From: HGM05232 sp036661515
GTDB lineage: Bacteria > Bacteroidota > Bacteroidia > Bacteroidales > Muribaculaceae
Direction of reading: 5' to 3'
DNA length: 19,594 bases
NCBI GenBank assembly: GCA_036661515.1
Contig: JAVWYO010000037.1
Coordinates: 1-19,594 of the forward strand
The notes beneath the pieces were generated by a model. The model was not told where the DNA came from, made no database searches, and was given only the letters and a program-made list of their open reading frames with translations. The translations under genes were made by a program, and so were the position numbers. Positions 1 through 7,505 of this stretch are shown piece after piece. The stretch's first letter is position 1, and each line of letters begins with the position of its first letter.

Positions 1-84
1 GAAAAAACAACCAAAAACGGTTGATATTGAAAAAACAACCAAAAACGGTTGATATTGAAAAAACAACCAAAAACGGTTGATATA
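1..84. repeat. Three tandem 28-bp hairpin repeats
   Basis: Units occupy 1-28, 29-56 and 57-84 and are identical except for the last base of the third. Each holds a short dyad, CAACC-AAAAAC-GGTTG. Read on the - strand, each dyad is followed by six T, so each unit resembles a small rho-independent terminator, though a 5-bp stem is weak. The first unit begins at base 1, so the array may continue to the left and its true copy number is unknown. There are no unique spacers. The third unit supplies the TTG of the promoter for the SatD-like gene, so the array could be a set of regulator sites, a variable-number repeat or a tandem terminator. Confidence 0.9.
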
Positions 85-106
85 TTAATAATATGTTTTA
101 TCTTTG
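77..106 (+). promoter_or_regulatory. Bacteroidetes-type promoter for the SatD-like gene
   Basis: TTG at 77-79 and TATCTTTG at 99-106 match the -33 (TTG) and -7 (TAnnTTTG) elements of the Bacteroidetes housekeeping sigma factor, with a 19-nt spacer. Transcription would begin near 112, leaving a leader of about 22 nt before the ATG at 135. The -33 element lies within the third 28-bp repeat. Confidence 0.7.
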
Positions 107-134
107 TGCCATATATTCAGATTATTAATAGATT

Positions 135-767
135 ATGGAAATAAAAGGAGTTATAACAGGTGATATAATAAATTCTACGGGTATTAAAACTGAATTGAGA
201 GAAACGTTATTAAATACTATTCAAGAAGTAGTAAGAGAATTAGAAATATTTAGTACTCTTCGGTTGGAATTTTTCAGGGGAGATAGCTTTCAGATTATAG
301 TAGATAAACCCGCAGAAGCTTTAATAATAGCAGTATTATTAAGAGCTGGATTGAAAAGCCATACGCCTAAAGAAAGTAAAAGGTTGTGGGATGCGCGCAT
401 ATCTTTGGGGATAGGTGATATTACCTATTCTTCTGAAAAGGTTGTTGTCTCTGATGGTGAGGCTTTTCATTATTCTGGATGGGAATTTGATGAACTTGGG
501 AAGCGAAAATTAGCAATACGAACTACGTGGAACAATGTTAATAATGAATTGAAAGTAAGTACAGCATTTGCTGATGATATAATTTCACGTTGGAGCAGAT
601 CACAAGCGCAAGTTATCTATGTCTCTCTATTATCGAAAATGACACAAAAAGATATTGCCATAAAATTGAATAAAACGACTCAGAATATTAGCAAGCTATT
701 AAGTGCTGGCAAAGAGTCACTTATTTGCTTATACTTAGAGCGATATAAACAAATAATATCTAAATAA
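135..767 (+). CDS. SatD-like protein: cyclase-like domain with C-terminal HTH
   Basis: 210 aa, resembling the SatD family, whose function is not established. The N-terminal part (about 1-120) has the layout of a class III nucleotide cyclase fold: a GDIINST motif at 9-15 (Asp10), a beta-hairpin GD at 49-50 in FRGDSFQ, and an ARISLGIGD strand at 87-95 followed by a glycine-containing segment. The two Asp residues are about 40 residues apart, as the two metal-binding Asp are in true cyclases, but I see no Asn/Arg pair for transition-state stabilisation. Residues about 155-200 form a sigma-region-4-like helix-turn-helix (TQKDIAIKLNKTTQNISKLL, 170-189). The next gene follows after 10 nt, so the two are cotranscribed. 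It may be a DNA-binding sensor of a nucleotide; the catalytic interpretation is inference from motif layout only. Confidence 0.7.
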   Translation: MEIKGVITGDIINSTGIKTELRETLLNTIQEVVRELEIFSTLRLEFFRGDSFQIIVDKPAEALIIAVLLRAGLKSHTPKESKRLWDARISLGIGDITYSSEKVVVSDGEAFHYSGWEFDELGKRKLAIRTTWNNVNNELKVSTAFADDIISRWSRSQAQVIYVSLLSKMTQKDIAIKLNKTTQNISKLLSAGKESLICLYLERYKQIISK

Positions 768-777
768 TAATAGGAAA

Positions 778-1521
778 ATGGACATTACTATTTTGTTACG
801 ATTATTGTGTGCACATATTCTATCAGATTTTATCTTGCAGACAGATCGTATTAATTACGGTAAAAATGGTTTAGGGAAAGATGGTGTATCAAAAATCTCA
901 GAATCAGCCAAATTTTGGACTCTACTATTACATAGTGGTATTCATGCTTTAGTTGCTTTTGTATTTATTGCACAGTGGGATTGCTGGATAATTCCAACAG
1001 TTATATTTATTACTCATTTTGCAATGGATTATCTGAAATCGAAATATATGAAAGAAGGGATAACATCTTTTATTATAGATCAGATAGTGCATGTGGCTAT
1101 TATATTAATTTTGTGGATTATTTTGTTTGGAGAATATTTAGTAATACTCAATTGGTTGAAAAAGGATTGGGATTCTGTTCAATTTTTATCCATTATTATA
1201 GCTTATCTTCTTGTTCTTAAACCTGCGTCTATATTTTTAAATCTTTTTATAAAAAGATGGACACCGTCAAAATTAGCAGATGAGAGTCTTCCAAATGCGG
1301 GGAAATGGATTGGATATATGGAGCGGATATTGATATTGACATTTATTCTTACTAATAATATGGCGGGGATTGGTTTTTTGTTAGCAGCTAAATCAATTTT
1401 TCGCTTTGGAAAATTGAGTAAGGCTACAGAAATAAAGACAACAGAATATGTATTAATTGGAACTTTTACAAGTTTTACAATAGCTATAATAGTGGGATGT
1501 CTTCTTCTTAAAATAATTTAG
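778..1521 (+). CDS. DUF3307 family polytopic membrane protein
   Basis: 247 aa, matching the DUF3307 pattern (HILSDFILQTDRI at 13-25). About six hydrophobic segments are visible: roughly 48-66, 70-86, 98-117, 135-158, 181-204 and 223-244. Polar residues recur in or near these helices in regular spacing: His13, Asp17, Gln21, Asp23, His52, His56, His80, Asp84, then DQ at 101-102 and His105. This is reminiscent of intramembrane metal-dependent hydrolases, but I know of no proven activity. It starts 10 nt after the SatD-like gene, so the pair probably works together, with a soluble sensor/regulator and a membrane partner. Confidence 0.75.
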   Translation: MDITILLRLLCAHILSDFILQTDRINYGKNGLGKDGVSKISESAKFWTLLLHSGIHALVAFVFIAQWDCWIIPTVIFITHFAMDYLKSKYMKEGITSFIIDQIVHVAIILILWIILFGEYLVILNWLKKDWDSVQFLSIIIAYLLVLKPASIFLNLFIKRWTPSKLADESLPNAGKWIGYMERILILTFILTNNMAGIGFLLAAKSIFRFGKLSKATEIKTTEYVLIGTFTSFTIAIIVGCLLLKII

Positions 1522-1585
1522 TAGAACCTACAAATAAATTTTAGTAATTTTACAGTTTGAAATATTTATAAAAAAAACATTAACG

Positions 1586-2263
1586 ATGAATATAGGTATT
1601 ATTGTAGCGATGAAAAAAGAAGAGGCTTTATTCTTACCACTACTTGAAGATTTGAGCGAGAAAATGGAAGATGGTTACATTTTTTATACTGGTAGGATAG
1701 GTAGTCATAGTATTACATTGATGCAATGCGGAATTGGAAAAGTGAATGCCGCTGTAGGAACTTTGATGTTGCTCAATAACTATAATGTAGATTTAGTTAT
1801 AAATACGGGTGTTGCTGGTGGTGCTGATAAACAGATAAATGTGATGGATGTAATTGTTGGGGCAAAAATTGCGCATCATGATGTGTGGTGTGGACCTGGT
1901 ACAAAATATGGTGAGGCATCGGGATTCCCTCTATATTTTAAATCAGATGAAGGTGTGATTGAATTACTCAGAAGCAATGATAATATAAAGATTGGACTTA
2001 TATGTTCTGGTGATAAATTTATAGATGATATATCAGAAATAAATTATATAAAGAGTAATTTCCCCGATGCCCTTGCGGTGGATATGGAGTCGGCATCAAT
2101 AGCTCAAGTGTGTGAACTTAGGAATGTACCATTTTTGTGTATTCGTGTAATTAGTGACTCTCCAGGAGTAAATCATGATAATAGTCGTCAATATGATAAT
2201 TTTTGGGAAGATGCTCCGAAACATACATTTAAGATTGTAAAAGAATTACTATTAAAAATATAG
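1586..2263 (+). CDS. mtnN: 5'-methylthioadenosine/S-adenosylhomocysteine nucleosidase
   Basis: 225 aa, full length for MTAN (Pfs). The enzyme hydrolyses S-adenosylhomocysteine to adenine and S-ribosylhomocysteine, and methylthioadenosine to adenine and methylthioribose, in the cytoplasm. Visible landmarks are Glu12 in the MKKEE start region, the glycine-rich INTGVAGG at 72-79, VDMES at 165-169 with the ribose-binding Glu168, and ISD at 189-191 with the catalytic Asp191. The stop codon directly abuts the ATG of luxS, which uses its S-ribosylhomocysteine product. The 64-nt gap upstream has no canonical promoter, only a TTTG at 1556-1559 with imperfect spacing from a TA, so it may be read through from the SatD-like gene. 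Confidence 0.95.
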   Translation: MNIGIIVAMKKEEALFLPLLEDLSEKMEDGYIFYTGRIGSHSITLMQCGIGKVNAAVGTLMLLNNYNVDLVINTGVAGGADKQINVMDVIVGAKIAHHDVWCGPGTKYGEASGFPLYFKSDEGVIELLRSNDNIKIGLICSGDKFIDDISEINYIKSNFPDALAVDMESASIAQVCELRNVPFLCIRVISDSPGVNHDNSRQYDNFWEDAPKHTFKIVKELLLKI

Positions 2264-2755
2264 ATGAAGATGAAAAAGATACCAAGTTTTACTATTAATC
2301 ATATAAAATTGTTGCGTGGAATATATGTTTCGCGTAAGGATTATTTATCAGGTGGTGCTGTGGTTACAACATTTGACATTCGTATGAAGGAACCTAATAG
2401 AGAGCCAGTAGTTAGTATTCCAGCTTTGCACACAATAGAGCATCTTGCTGCTACATTCTTGCGCAATCATGCAGAGTGGGGTAGCAAGGTCGTATTTTGG
2501 GGACCTATGGGCTGTTGTACGGGTAATTATCTTCTTTTGCAAGGTAATCTTGAATCGAAAGATATTGTAGGATTAATGCGAGAAATGTTTGAGTTTATAA
2601 GCAATTATGAAGGTGAAATACCTGGAGCAAATGCGCATGATTGTGGAAATTACATGATGAACAATCTGCCTATGGCAAAGTGGGAATCACGTAAATTTTT
2701 GCGCGAAGTGCTTGATAATATAACTGATGCTAATCTTTTATATCCTGCTGATTGA
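2264..2755 (+). CDS. luxS: S-ribosylhomocysteine lyase (AI-2 synthase)
   Basis: 163 aa. LuxS is an Fe/Zn enzyme that cleaves S-ribosylhomocysteine into homocysteine and DPD, the precursor of autoinducer-2. The metal-binding HTIEH (56-60, with catalytic Glu59), GPMGCCTG (80-87, catalytic Cys84) and AHDCGNY (124-130, third metal ligand Cys127) are all present, so it should be active. The ATG follows the mtnN stop with no gap, and an in-frame ATG two codons later (2270) is an equally possible start. It forms a two-step methyl-cycle detoxification and signalling unit with mtnN. Its stop lies only 6 nt from the end of the convergent permease gene, and no terminator hairpin is visible between them. 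Confidence 0.97.
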   Translation: MKMKKIPSFTINHIKLLRGIYVSRKDYLSGGAVVTTFDIRMKEPNREPVVSIPALHTIEHLAATFLRNHAEWGSKVVFWGPMGCCTGNYLLLQGNLESKDIVGLMREMFEFISNYEGEIPGANAHDCGNYMMNNLPMAKWESRKFLREVLDNITDANLLYPAD

Positions 2756-2761
2756 AAAGAA

Positions 2762-3865
2762 TTATGATTGTTTGCGGTAGCTTATTATTGCCCAAATATT
2801 TATTATAATTGCGAATAAAGACAAAGCAGCATAGTTAAAGATGTTATCTGTTAATGTTGCGCCTTTTAGATAAACTGAGCGCATGATGTTTATAAAATAA
2901 CGTGGTGGAATAAATGTTGCAACATTTTGAGCCCAATTTGGCATGGATTTTACGGGAGTAAATAGTCCACTCATTAGAATAAATATCATAACAAAAAAGA
3001 ACATTACAAACATAGCTTGTTGCATTGTCGATGAGTGATTTGAAATTATTAATCCCATTCCCGACATAACGAGGATAAAGAGTGTTGCGGCGAGGTATAT
3101 TGAAAAGAAACTTCCGCGTGGGATATATCCATATACTATCCATGAAAGTATAAAGCATATTGAGAGTACAACAAATCCCATTAGCCAATATGGAATGAGT
3201 TTTGCAAGAATAAAAGAGGTCTTGCTGACAGGTGTCACATTAATTTGCTCGATTGTGCCTATCTCTTTTTCACTGACTATATTAAGAGCAGGAAGAAAAC
3301 CACATAGCATAATGAGTACCGTTGTCATTAGTGCCGGAATCATAAATAGTTTATAGTCGAGCGATGGATTAAATTTGTTCTGGAGGCTTATTTCTATCTG
3401 TGGAATAATTTTTAGACCTTGCTCATTAAATATTTGGGCGATGTATTCATTGATTATGCTATTCATATATCCTGAGCCAATCCCTCCTTTAATTCCATTT
3501 ACTGAATTAGCCGATATTTGAATGTCGGTGCCTCTGTTGGTGAAAATATTTTTCTCAAAATCACTTGGAATAGCAAGAATAATATCACTTTTTGAGCTTT
3601 CGATGTCGGTTATTGCAGCATCGTAGTCGTTGACAACGTTTTGTAAAATAAAATAGTTTGAGCCTTTAATTTTTGATATCAGACGTTGTGATGTGGTGGT
3701 GGCATCATTATCTATTACGGTAACAGAGATGTCTCTAACTTCAAATGTTGCGACCCAAGGGAAAATAAGAATAATAAAGAGTGGAAACATTATAGCAAGT
3801 CGAGGCATAAAAGCATTACGTCTAAACTGTTTAAATTCTTTTTCTATCAGATATTTAAGTATCAT
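2762..3865 (-). CDS. ABC-2 type permease, drug efflux (YbhR/YbhS-like), second subunit
   Basis: 367 aa integral membrane subunit of the ABC exporter. The layout is that of ABC-2 permeases: one N-terminal helix (about 23-40), a long periplasmic loop (about 41-170), then five hydrophobic segments in the C-terminal half. The cytoplasmic signature EKEIGTIEQINVTPVSKT lies at about 199-216, between the second and third helices. It is the last gene of the seven-gene operon, 8 nt after the first permease, and is likely to form a heterodimer with it. The family exports drugs or lipophilic compounds; the substrate here is unknown. Confidence 0.9.
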   Translation of the reverse strand: MILKYLIEKEFKQFRRNAFMPRLAIMFPLFIILIFPWVATFEVRDISVTVIDNDATTTSQRLISKIKGSNYFILQNVVNDYDAAITDIESSKSDIILAIPSDFEKNIFTNRGTDIQISANSVNGIKGGIGSGYMNSIINEYIAQIFNEQGLKIIPQIEISLQNKFNPSLDYKLFMIPALMTTVLIMLCGFLPALNIVSEKEIGTIEQINVTPVSKTSFILAKLIPYWLMGFVVLSICFILSWIVYGYIPRGSFFSIYLAATLFILVMSGMGLIISNHSSTMQQAMFVMFFFVMIFILMSGLFTPVKSMPNWAQNVATFIPPRYFINIMRSVYLKGATLTDNIFNYAALSLFAIIINIWAIISYRKQS

Positions 3866-3873
3866 AATAATTA

Positions 3874-4956
3874 TTATTCAAGTCGGTTCTTAAATTTTCT
3901 TACGCTGATTGTAATCATGATAACAGTCATAGAAATGAGTATCACTAATTCTTTGAAAATATATTCCACTGGTAGTCCCATAATCATTAACTTTTTCACA
4001 CCAGAGATGTACCAGCGTGCAGGAATTATAGTTGAGAGCCATTGTAGCGGTAATGGTAAATTTTCGATAGGATACATCATGCCAGAGAGTAAAATTGTGG
4101 GGAATAATAACATCATTATTGCACACAACATTGCTGCAACTTGAGTCTCCATAACGGTTGAAATGAATAGCCCAAATGACAGTGCAAGTGTGATGTAAAT
4201 GAGAGATAGAGCTATGAGCCAAAAGATGCTACCTGTTATAGGAAGATGAAGGACATAGACCGAAAGGAGTAGAATAGTCAGAAGATTAGCGCATGATAAA
4301 ATGAAATATGGTATCATTTTGGTAAGGATTATGGCAAGCGGTTTCGTTGGTGAAACGAGGAGGACTTCCATAGTGCCCACTTCCTTTTCTCTAACAATAG
4401 ATATAGATGTCATCATTGCGCAGACGAGCATTAATATTAGTCCCATAATTCCCGGTACGAAATTATAAGCACTTTTCATTTGAGGGTTATAAAGTAGTTG
4501 AGTTGTAGATTTAATGTTTCCACTATTTCCTTTAGAAATAAAATCGTTAATAATATTTGATAAGTACATAGTTTCGATGGTTGCTGTGTTAGGATCAGAA
4601 GCATCAACGATTATTTGAACTTTTGGCGTTTTACCTTGTGTCTCAAATTTTTCTTGAAATTGCAAAATAATGTCGGTTTTCCCTTTGCGAAAAGCGTCAT
4701 CTATTTCTTGCTGGTCATTAATGTATCCCGAGAAAGTGAAATATTCGTTTGCCTTTATTTTCTCTATTAATTGACGTGTACTTTCATTATGGATAGGTGT
4801 TATAACGGCAAAATTGATGTTATTAACTTCGGTAGAGATAGCAAAGCCAAAAAGGATAATTTGTACGATAGGCATGGCAATAACTATGAGCATAGTGCGC
4901 TTATCGCGAAATATGTGATAAAATTCTTTTTTTATGAATGATAAAGTTCGTTTCAT
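3874..4956 (-). CDS. ABC-2 type permease, drug efflux (YbhS/YbhR-like), first subunit
   Basis: 360 aa, with the same architecture as the following permease: an N-terminal helix (about 22-40), a periplasmic domain (about 45-170) and a C-terminal block of helices. The hallmark EKEVGTMEVLLVSPTKP lies at about 190-206. The start at 4956 lies 2 nt after the stop of the second ATPase, typical of translational coupling. The two permeases are clearly related to each other, so they probably arose by duplication and pair as the membrane channel for the two unequal ATPases upstream. Confidence 0.9.
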   Translation of the reverse strand: MKRTLSFIKKEFYHIFRDKRTMLIVIAMPIVQIILFGFAISTEVNNINFAVITPIHNESTRQLIEKIKANEYFTFSGYINDQQEIDDAFRKGKTDIILQFQEKFETQGKTPKVQIIVDASDPNTATIETMYLSNIINDFISKGNSGNIKSTTQLLYNPQMKSAYNFVPGIMGLILMLVCAMMTSISIVREKEVGTMEVLLVSPTKPLAIILTKMIPYFILSCANLLTILLLSVYVLHLPITGSIFWLIALSLIYITLALSFGLFISTVMETQVAAMLCAIMMLLFPTILLSGMMYPIENLPLPLQWLSTIIPARWYISGVKKLMIMGLPVEYIFKELVILISMTVIMITISVRKFKNRLE

Positions 4957-4958
4957 GA

Positions 4959-5696
4959 TTATTCTTCTCTTTGTGCTTTGCGGGCAAGTGATGTGAAAAC
5001 ATCGTCCATTGATTTAACCTCGAAATGCGATTTTAAATTATTAGGAGTATCAAGAGCTGCGATAGAACCATCGACCATTATTGACACGCGATTGCAGTAT
5101 TCGGCTTCGTCCATGTAGTGAGTAGTTACAAATACTGTTATACCTCTATCGGCGGCCTCGTATATCATTTCCCAAAATTGTCGACGAGTGACAGGGTCGA
5201 CTCCTCCAGTAGGTTCATCAAGAAATACCACTTTAGGCTCGTGAAATATAGATACCGAGAATGCGAGTTTCTGTTTCCAACCCAGAGGAAGTGATTTAAC
5301 CATAGCGTTACGCTCAGAAGTCATTCCTAATCGGAGTAATAAGTCGCATGAACGACGTTCTATTTCGGCGGAATTAACGCCGTATATTCCACCAAAAAGT
5401 CTAATATTTTCCCATACTTTTAAATCTTCGTAAAGTGAAAATTTCTGGCTCATATAGCCTATGTTCTTTTTAATGCTTTCAGCCTGATTGCTAATATTGT
5501 ATCCAGCTACGATACCTGTACCTGAAGTAGGGCGACTAAGTCCACACAACATTCTCATAGCCGTAGTTTTTCCGGCACCATTTGCGCCAAGGAAGCCAAA
5601 TATCTCTCCCTTATTTACTTCAAAAGAGATGTCATTAACGGCAATAAAATCGCCAAAATGCTTAGCTAATTTGTTGGCAATAATTACTTTTTCCAT
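4959..5696 (-). CDS. ABC transporter ATPase with degenerate signature motif (YbhF C-half-like)
   Basis: 245 aa nucleotide-binding subunit. It has Walker A GANGAGKTT (37-45), the Q-loop Gln84, Walker B VVFLDEP (157-162) with catalytic Glu161, a GGVDP D-loop and the switch His193 in TTHYMDEA. The family signature LSGGQ is replaced by LPLGW (136-140). In E. coli the equivalent protein YbhF carries two ATPase domains in one chain; here they are separate genes, and this one corresponds to the C-terminal half. Its ATG overlaps the stop of the preceding ATPase by one base (TAATG). Together with the other ATPase it should make one competent and one impaired ATP site. Confidence 0.93.
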   Translation of the reverse strand: MEKVIIANKLAKHFGDFIAVNDISFEVNKGEIFGFLGANGAGKTTAMRMLCGLSRPTSGTGIVAGYNISNQAESIKKNIGYMSQKFSLYEDLKVWENIRLFGGIYGVNSAEIERRSCDLLLRLGMTSERNAMVKSLPLGWKQKLAFSVSIFHEPKVVFLDEPTGGVDPVTRRQFWEMIYEAADRGITVFVTTHYMDEAEYCNRVSIMVDGSIAALDTPNNLKSHFEVKSMDDVFTSLARKAQREE

Positions 5697-6613
5697 TATG
5701 ATTGTTGTGATAAATTCATATAATAGTCTTCGATATTTGCTTTTATTTTACTGATTACAACGCTATTATGGCCGTTTTTACAAAGGAATTGTTTAAATGA
5801 TTCAATATTAGGCATATCGTTTTTAAAAACAATATGATGCGTTTCGCCAAAAGGGTAACAACTCTTTATGCCATCATATTTACGAGTATCTAAAAGTAAA
5901 TGATACATATCATCACTTTTTATTTGCCACAACTGTTCGGTGAAAGAGTTTACAATTGATATAGGTGTATCAACACTTAAAATCCCGCCATTTTTAATAA
6001 GAGCAATCCTATCGCACATTGCAGCTTCGTCCATATATGGTGTAGAAACAAGAATGGTGATGTTATGCTCTTTAAGGCGATAAAGCATGTCCCAGAATTC
6101 ACGTCTTGACACTGGATCAACTCCTGTTGTGGGTTCGTCGAGGAGTAGTATTGATGGCCTATGAATGAGAGTGCAACATAGTGCAAGTTTTTGCTTCATA
6201 CCGCCCGAAAGTTTAGCAGCCCTCCGATTCTTAAAAGGCTCAAGGAATTTGTAAATATCAGCTATGAGTTCATAGTTTTCTTGGATAGTAGTCCCAAATA
6301 CGGCGGCAAAGAAAGCTAAGTTTTCTTCAACCGTCATATCGCGATATAAAGAAAATTTTCCTGGCATATATCCAATTTTATTGCGAATCTCTTTATAATC
6401 TTTGATGACATCAAGACCGCCAACGGTAACAGTTCCGCAGTTTGCCAATAGAAGTGTGGCAATAATTCTGAAAAGGGTAGTCTTACCAGCACCATCTGGG
6501 CCAATCAATCCAAATAGTTCACTACGATTCACTGAAAAAGAAATATCCTTCAGAGCATCTGTGGCATTGAAATGCTTGCTTATATTATTTATTATTAGTG
6601 CTTGTTCCATCAT
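5696..6613 (-). CDS. ABC transporter ATPase with canonical signature but altered Q- and H-loops (YbhF N-half-like)
   Basis: 305 aa from the ATG at 6613, which overlaps the adaptor stop by one base (TGATG); an upstream TTG at 6616 is possible but less likely. Walker A is GPDGAGKTT (38-46), the signature LSGGMKQ (135-141) is intact, and Walker B is ILLLDEP with Glu160. The Q-loop position carries Gly85 (MPGKF) and the switch histidine is replaced by Pro192 (STPYMDEA). The C-terminal 80 or so residues form an extra regulatory-looking domain absent from the shorter partner. These losses mirror those of the second ATPase, so the two should work as an obligate pair that powers export through the two permeases. 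Confidence 0.93.
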   Translation of the reverse strand: MMEQALIINNISKHFNATDALKDISFSVNRSELFGLIGPDGAGKTTLFRIIATLLLANCGTVTVGGLDVIKDYKEIRNKIGYMPGKFSLYRDMTVEENLAFFAAVFGTTIQENYELIADIYKFLEPFKNRRAAKLSGGMKQKLALCCTLIHRPSILLLDEPTTGVDPVSRREFWDMLYRLKEHNITILVSTPYMDEAAMCDRIALIKNGGILSVDTPISIVNSFTEQLWQIKSDDMYHLLLDTRKYDGIKSCYPFGETHHIVFKNDMPNIESFKQFLCKNGHNSVVISKIKANIEDYYMNLSQQS

Positions 6614-7503
6614 CAAAATTGAACTTCACCATACATTCCAAGTTTTATAATCCCATCGTTCTTTACTGCAATTTTAATTGCATATACAAGATTAGCTCGT
6701 TCATCGCGCGTCTGAATGCTTTTGGGCGTAAATTCCGATTTGTCGGAAATCCATGTAATGTGTCCATTATATTCTTTTAGATTATCACCACCGAAATCAG
6801 CAAAAACTTTTACAGATTGTTGGAGCTTTATTTTTGATAATTGATCAGATGTGACGTAAGCACGTAAGAAAATGTTTGTCATATCAGCAACTTTAAATAT
6901 AGGTTGACCAGGAGATGCCAATTCTCCTGTTTCAACATATTTATTTAATATTGTACCCGATACTGGTGATATGATATTGCATTTATTAATTTTATCGTCA
7001 ATTTGAGCGACTTGAATATCGACAGCTGAACTTTGAGCGTCAATGCTTGAAACACTATTATTTAGGGTTGAAAGTTGTGCCGAAAGTTGACTTTCAAGAA
7101 TAGTAATTGAAGAATTAATATCGTCGAGTTGCTTTTGTGTTGCCGCTTTTGCGTCCAATAAATTTTCAATGCGCTTCCGCTCCGTGACTTGCTTAGCAAT
7201 CTGGTTGCGAATTGTAGCAATCTGCGTAGCTATTGCAGGACGATTACTACGTATTGAAGAGGCATTTTTTTTGAGTTGTAATTTTGATAGATAAAGCTGA
7301 GTAGAATCAATAGTTCCTACTAAAGATAAGGCTTTTACTGAGTCGCCTTCCTCAATGTCAAGATTTATTATTTTGCCCGCAACTTCACTTGAAATAGTGA
7401 TTTCAGTTGATTCAAAAGTCCCTGTTGCGTCAAAGTCTTTTTTACTATTATTACATGCAGAAAGTAGCAATGTAAATAAGAGAATAGGAGTTAATAATCT
7501 CAT
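6613..7503 (-). CDS. HlyD/YbhG-type periplasmic adaptor lipoprotein
   Basis: 296 aa membrane fusion protein linking the inner membrane ABC exporter to the outer membrane channel. The N-terminus is a lipoprotein signal with lipobox LSAC, acylated at Cys17. A half lipoyl domain (SSEVAGKIINLDIEEGDSV, about 39-57) is followed by a long alpha-hairpin coiled coil (about 70-175), then the second lipoyl half (SPVSGTILNKYVETGE, about 188-203) and a beta-barrel. The late segment EFTPKSIQTRDERANLVYAI resembles the YbhG/YhiI subfamily. It starts 2 nt after the TolC-like gene and overlaps the first ATPase by one base. Confidence 0.92.
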   Translation of the reverse strand: MRLLTPILLFTLLLSACNNSKKDFDATGTFESTEITISSEVAGKIINLDIEEGDSVKALSLVGTIDSTQLYLSKLQLKKNASSIRSNRPAIATQIATIRNQIAKQVTERKRIENLLDAKAATQKQLDDINSSITILESQLSAQLSTLNNSVSSIDAQSSAVDIQVAQIDDKINKCNIISPVSGTILNKYVETGELASPGQPIFKVADMTNIFLRAYVTSDQLSKIKLQQSVKVFADFGGDNLKEYNGHITWISDKSEFTPKSIQTRDERANLVYAIKIAVKNDGIIKLGMYGEVQF

Positions 7504-7505
7504 AA

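Noticed and set aside
1..84. CRISPR array
   Set aside because: The 28-bp units follow one another with no unique spacers and no cas genes are present; it is a plain tandem repeat.
1552..1559. Promoter for mtnN
   Set aside because: TACAGTTTG has three bases between TA and TTTG instead of two, and no TTG lies at the -33 distance.
6614..6616. TTG start for the first ABC ATPase
   Set aside because: ATG codons at 6613 and 6610 are in frame, and the one at 6613 gives a normal one-base stop-start overlap with the adaptor gene.
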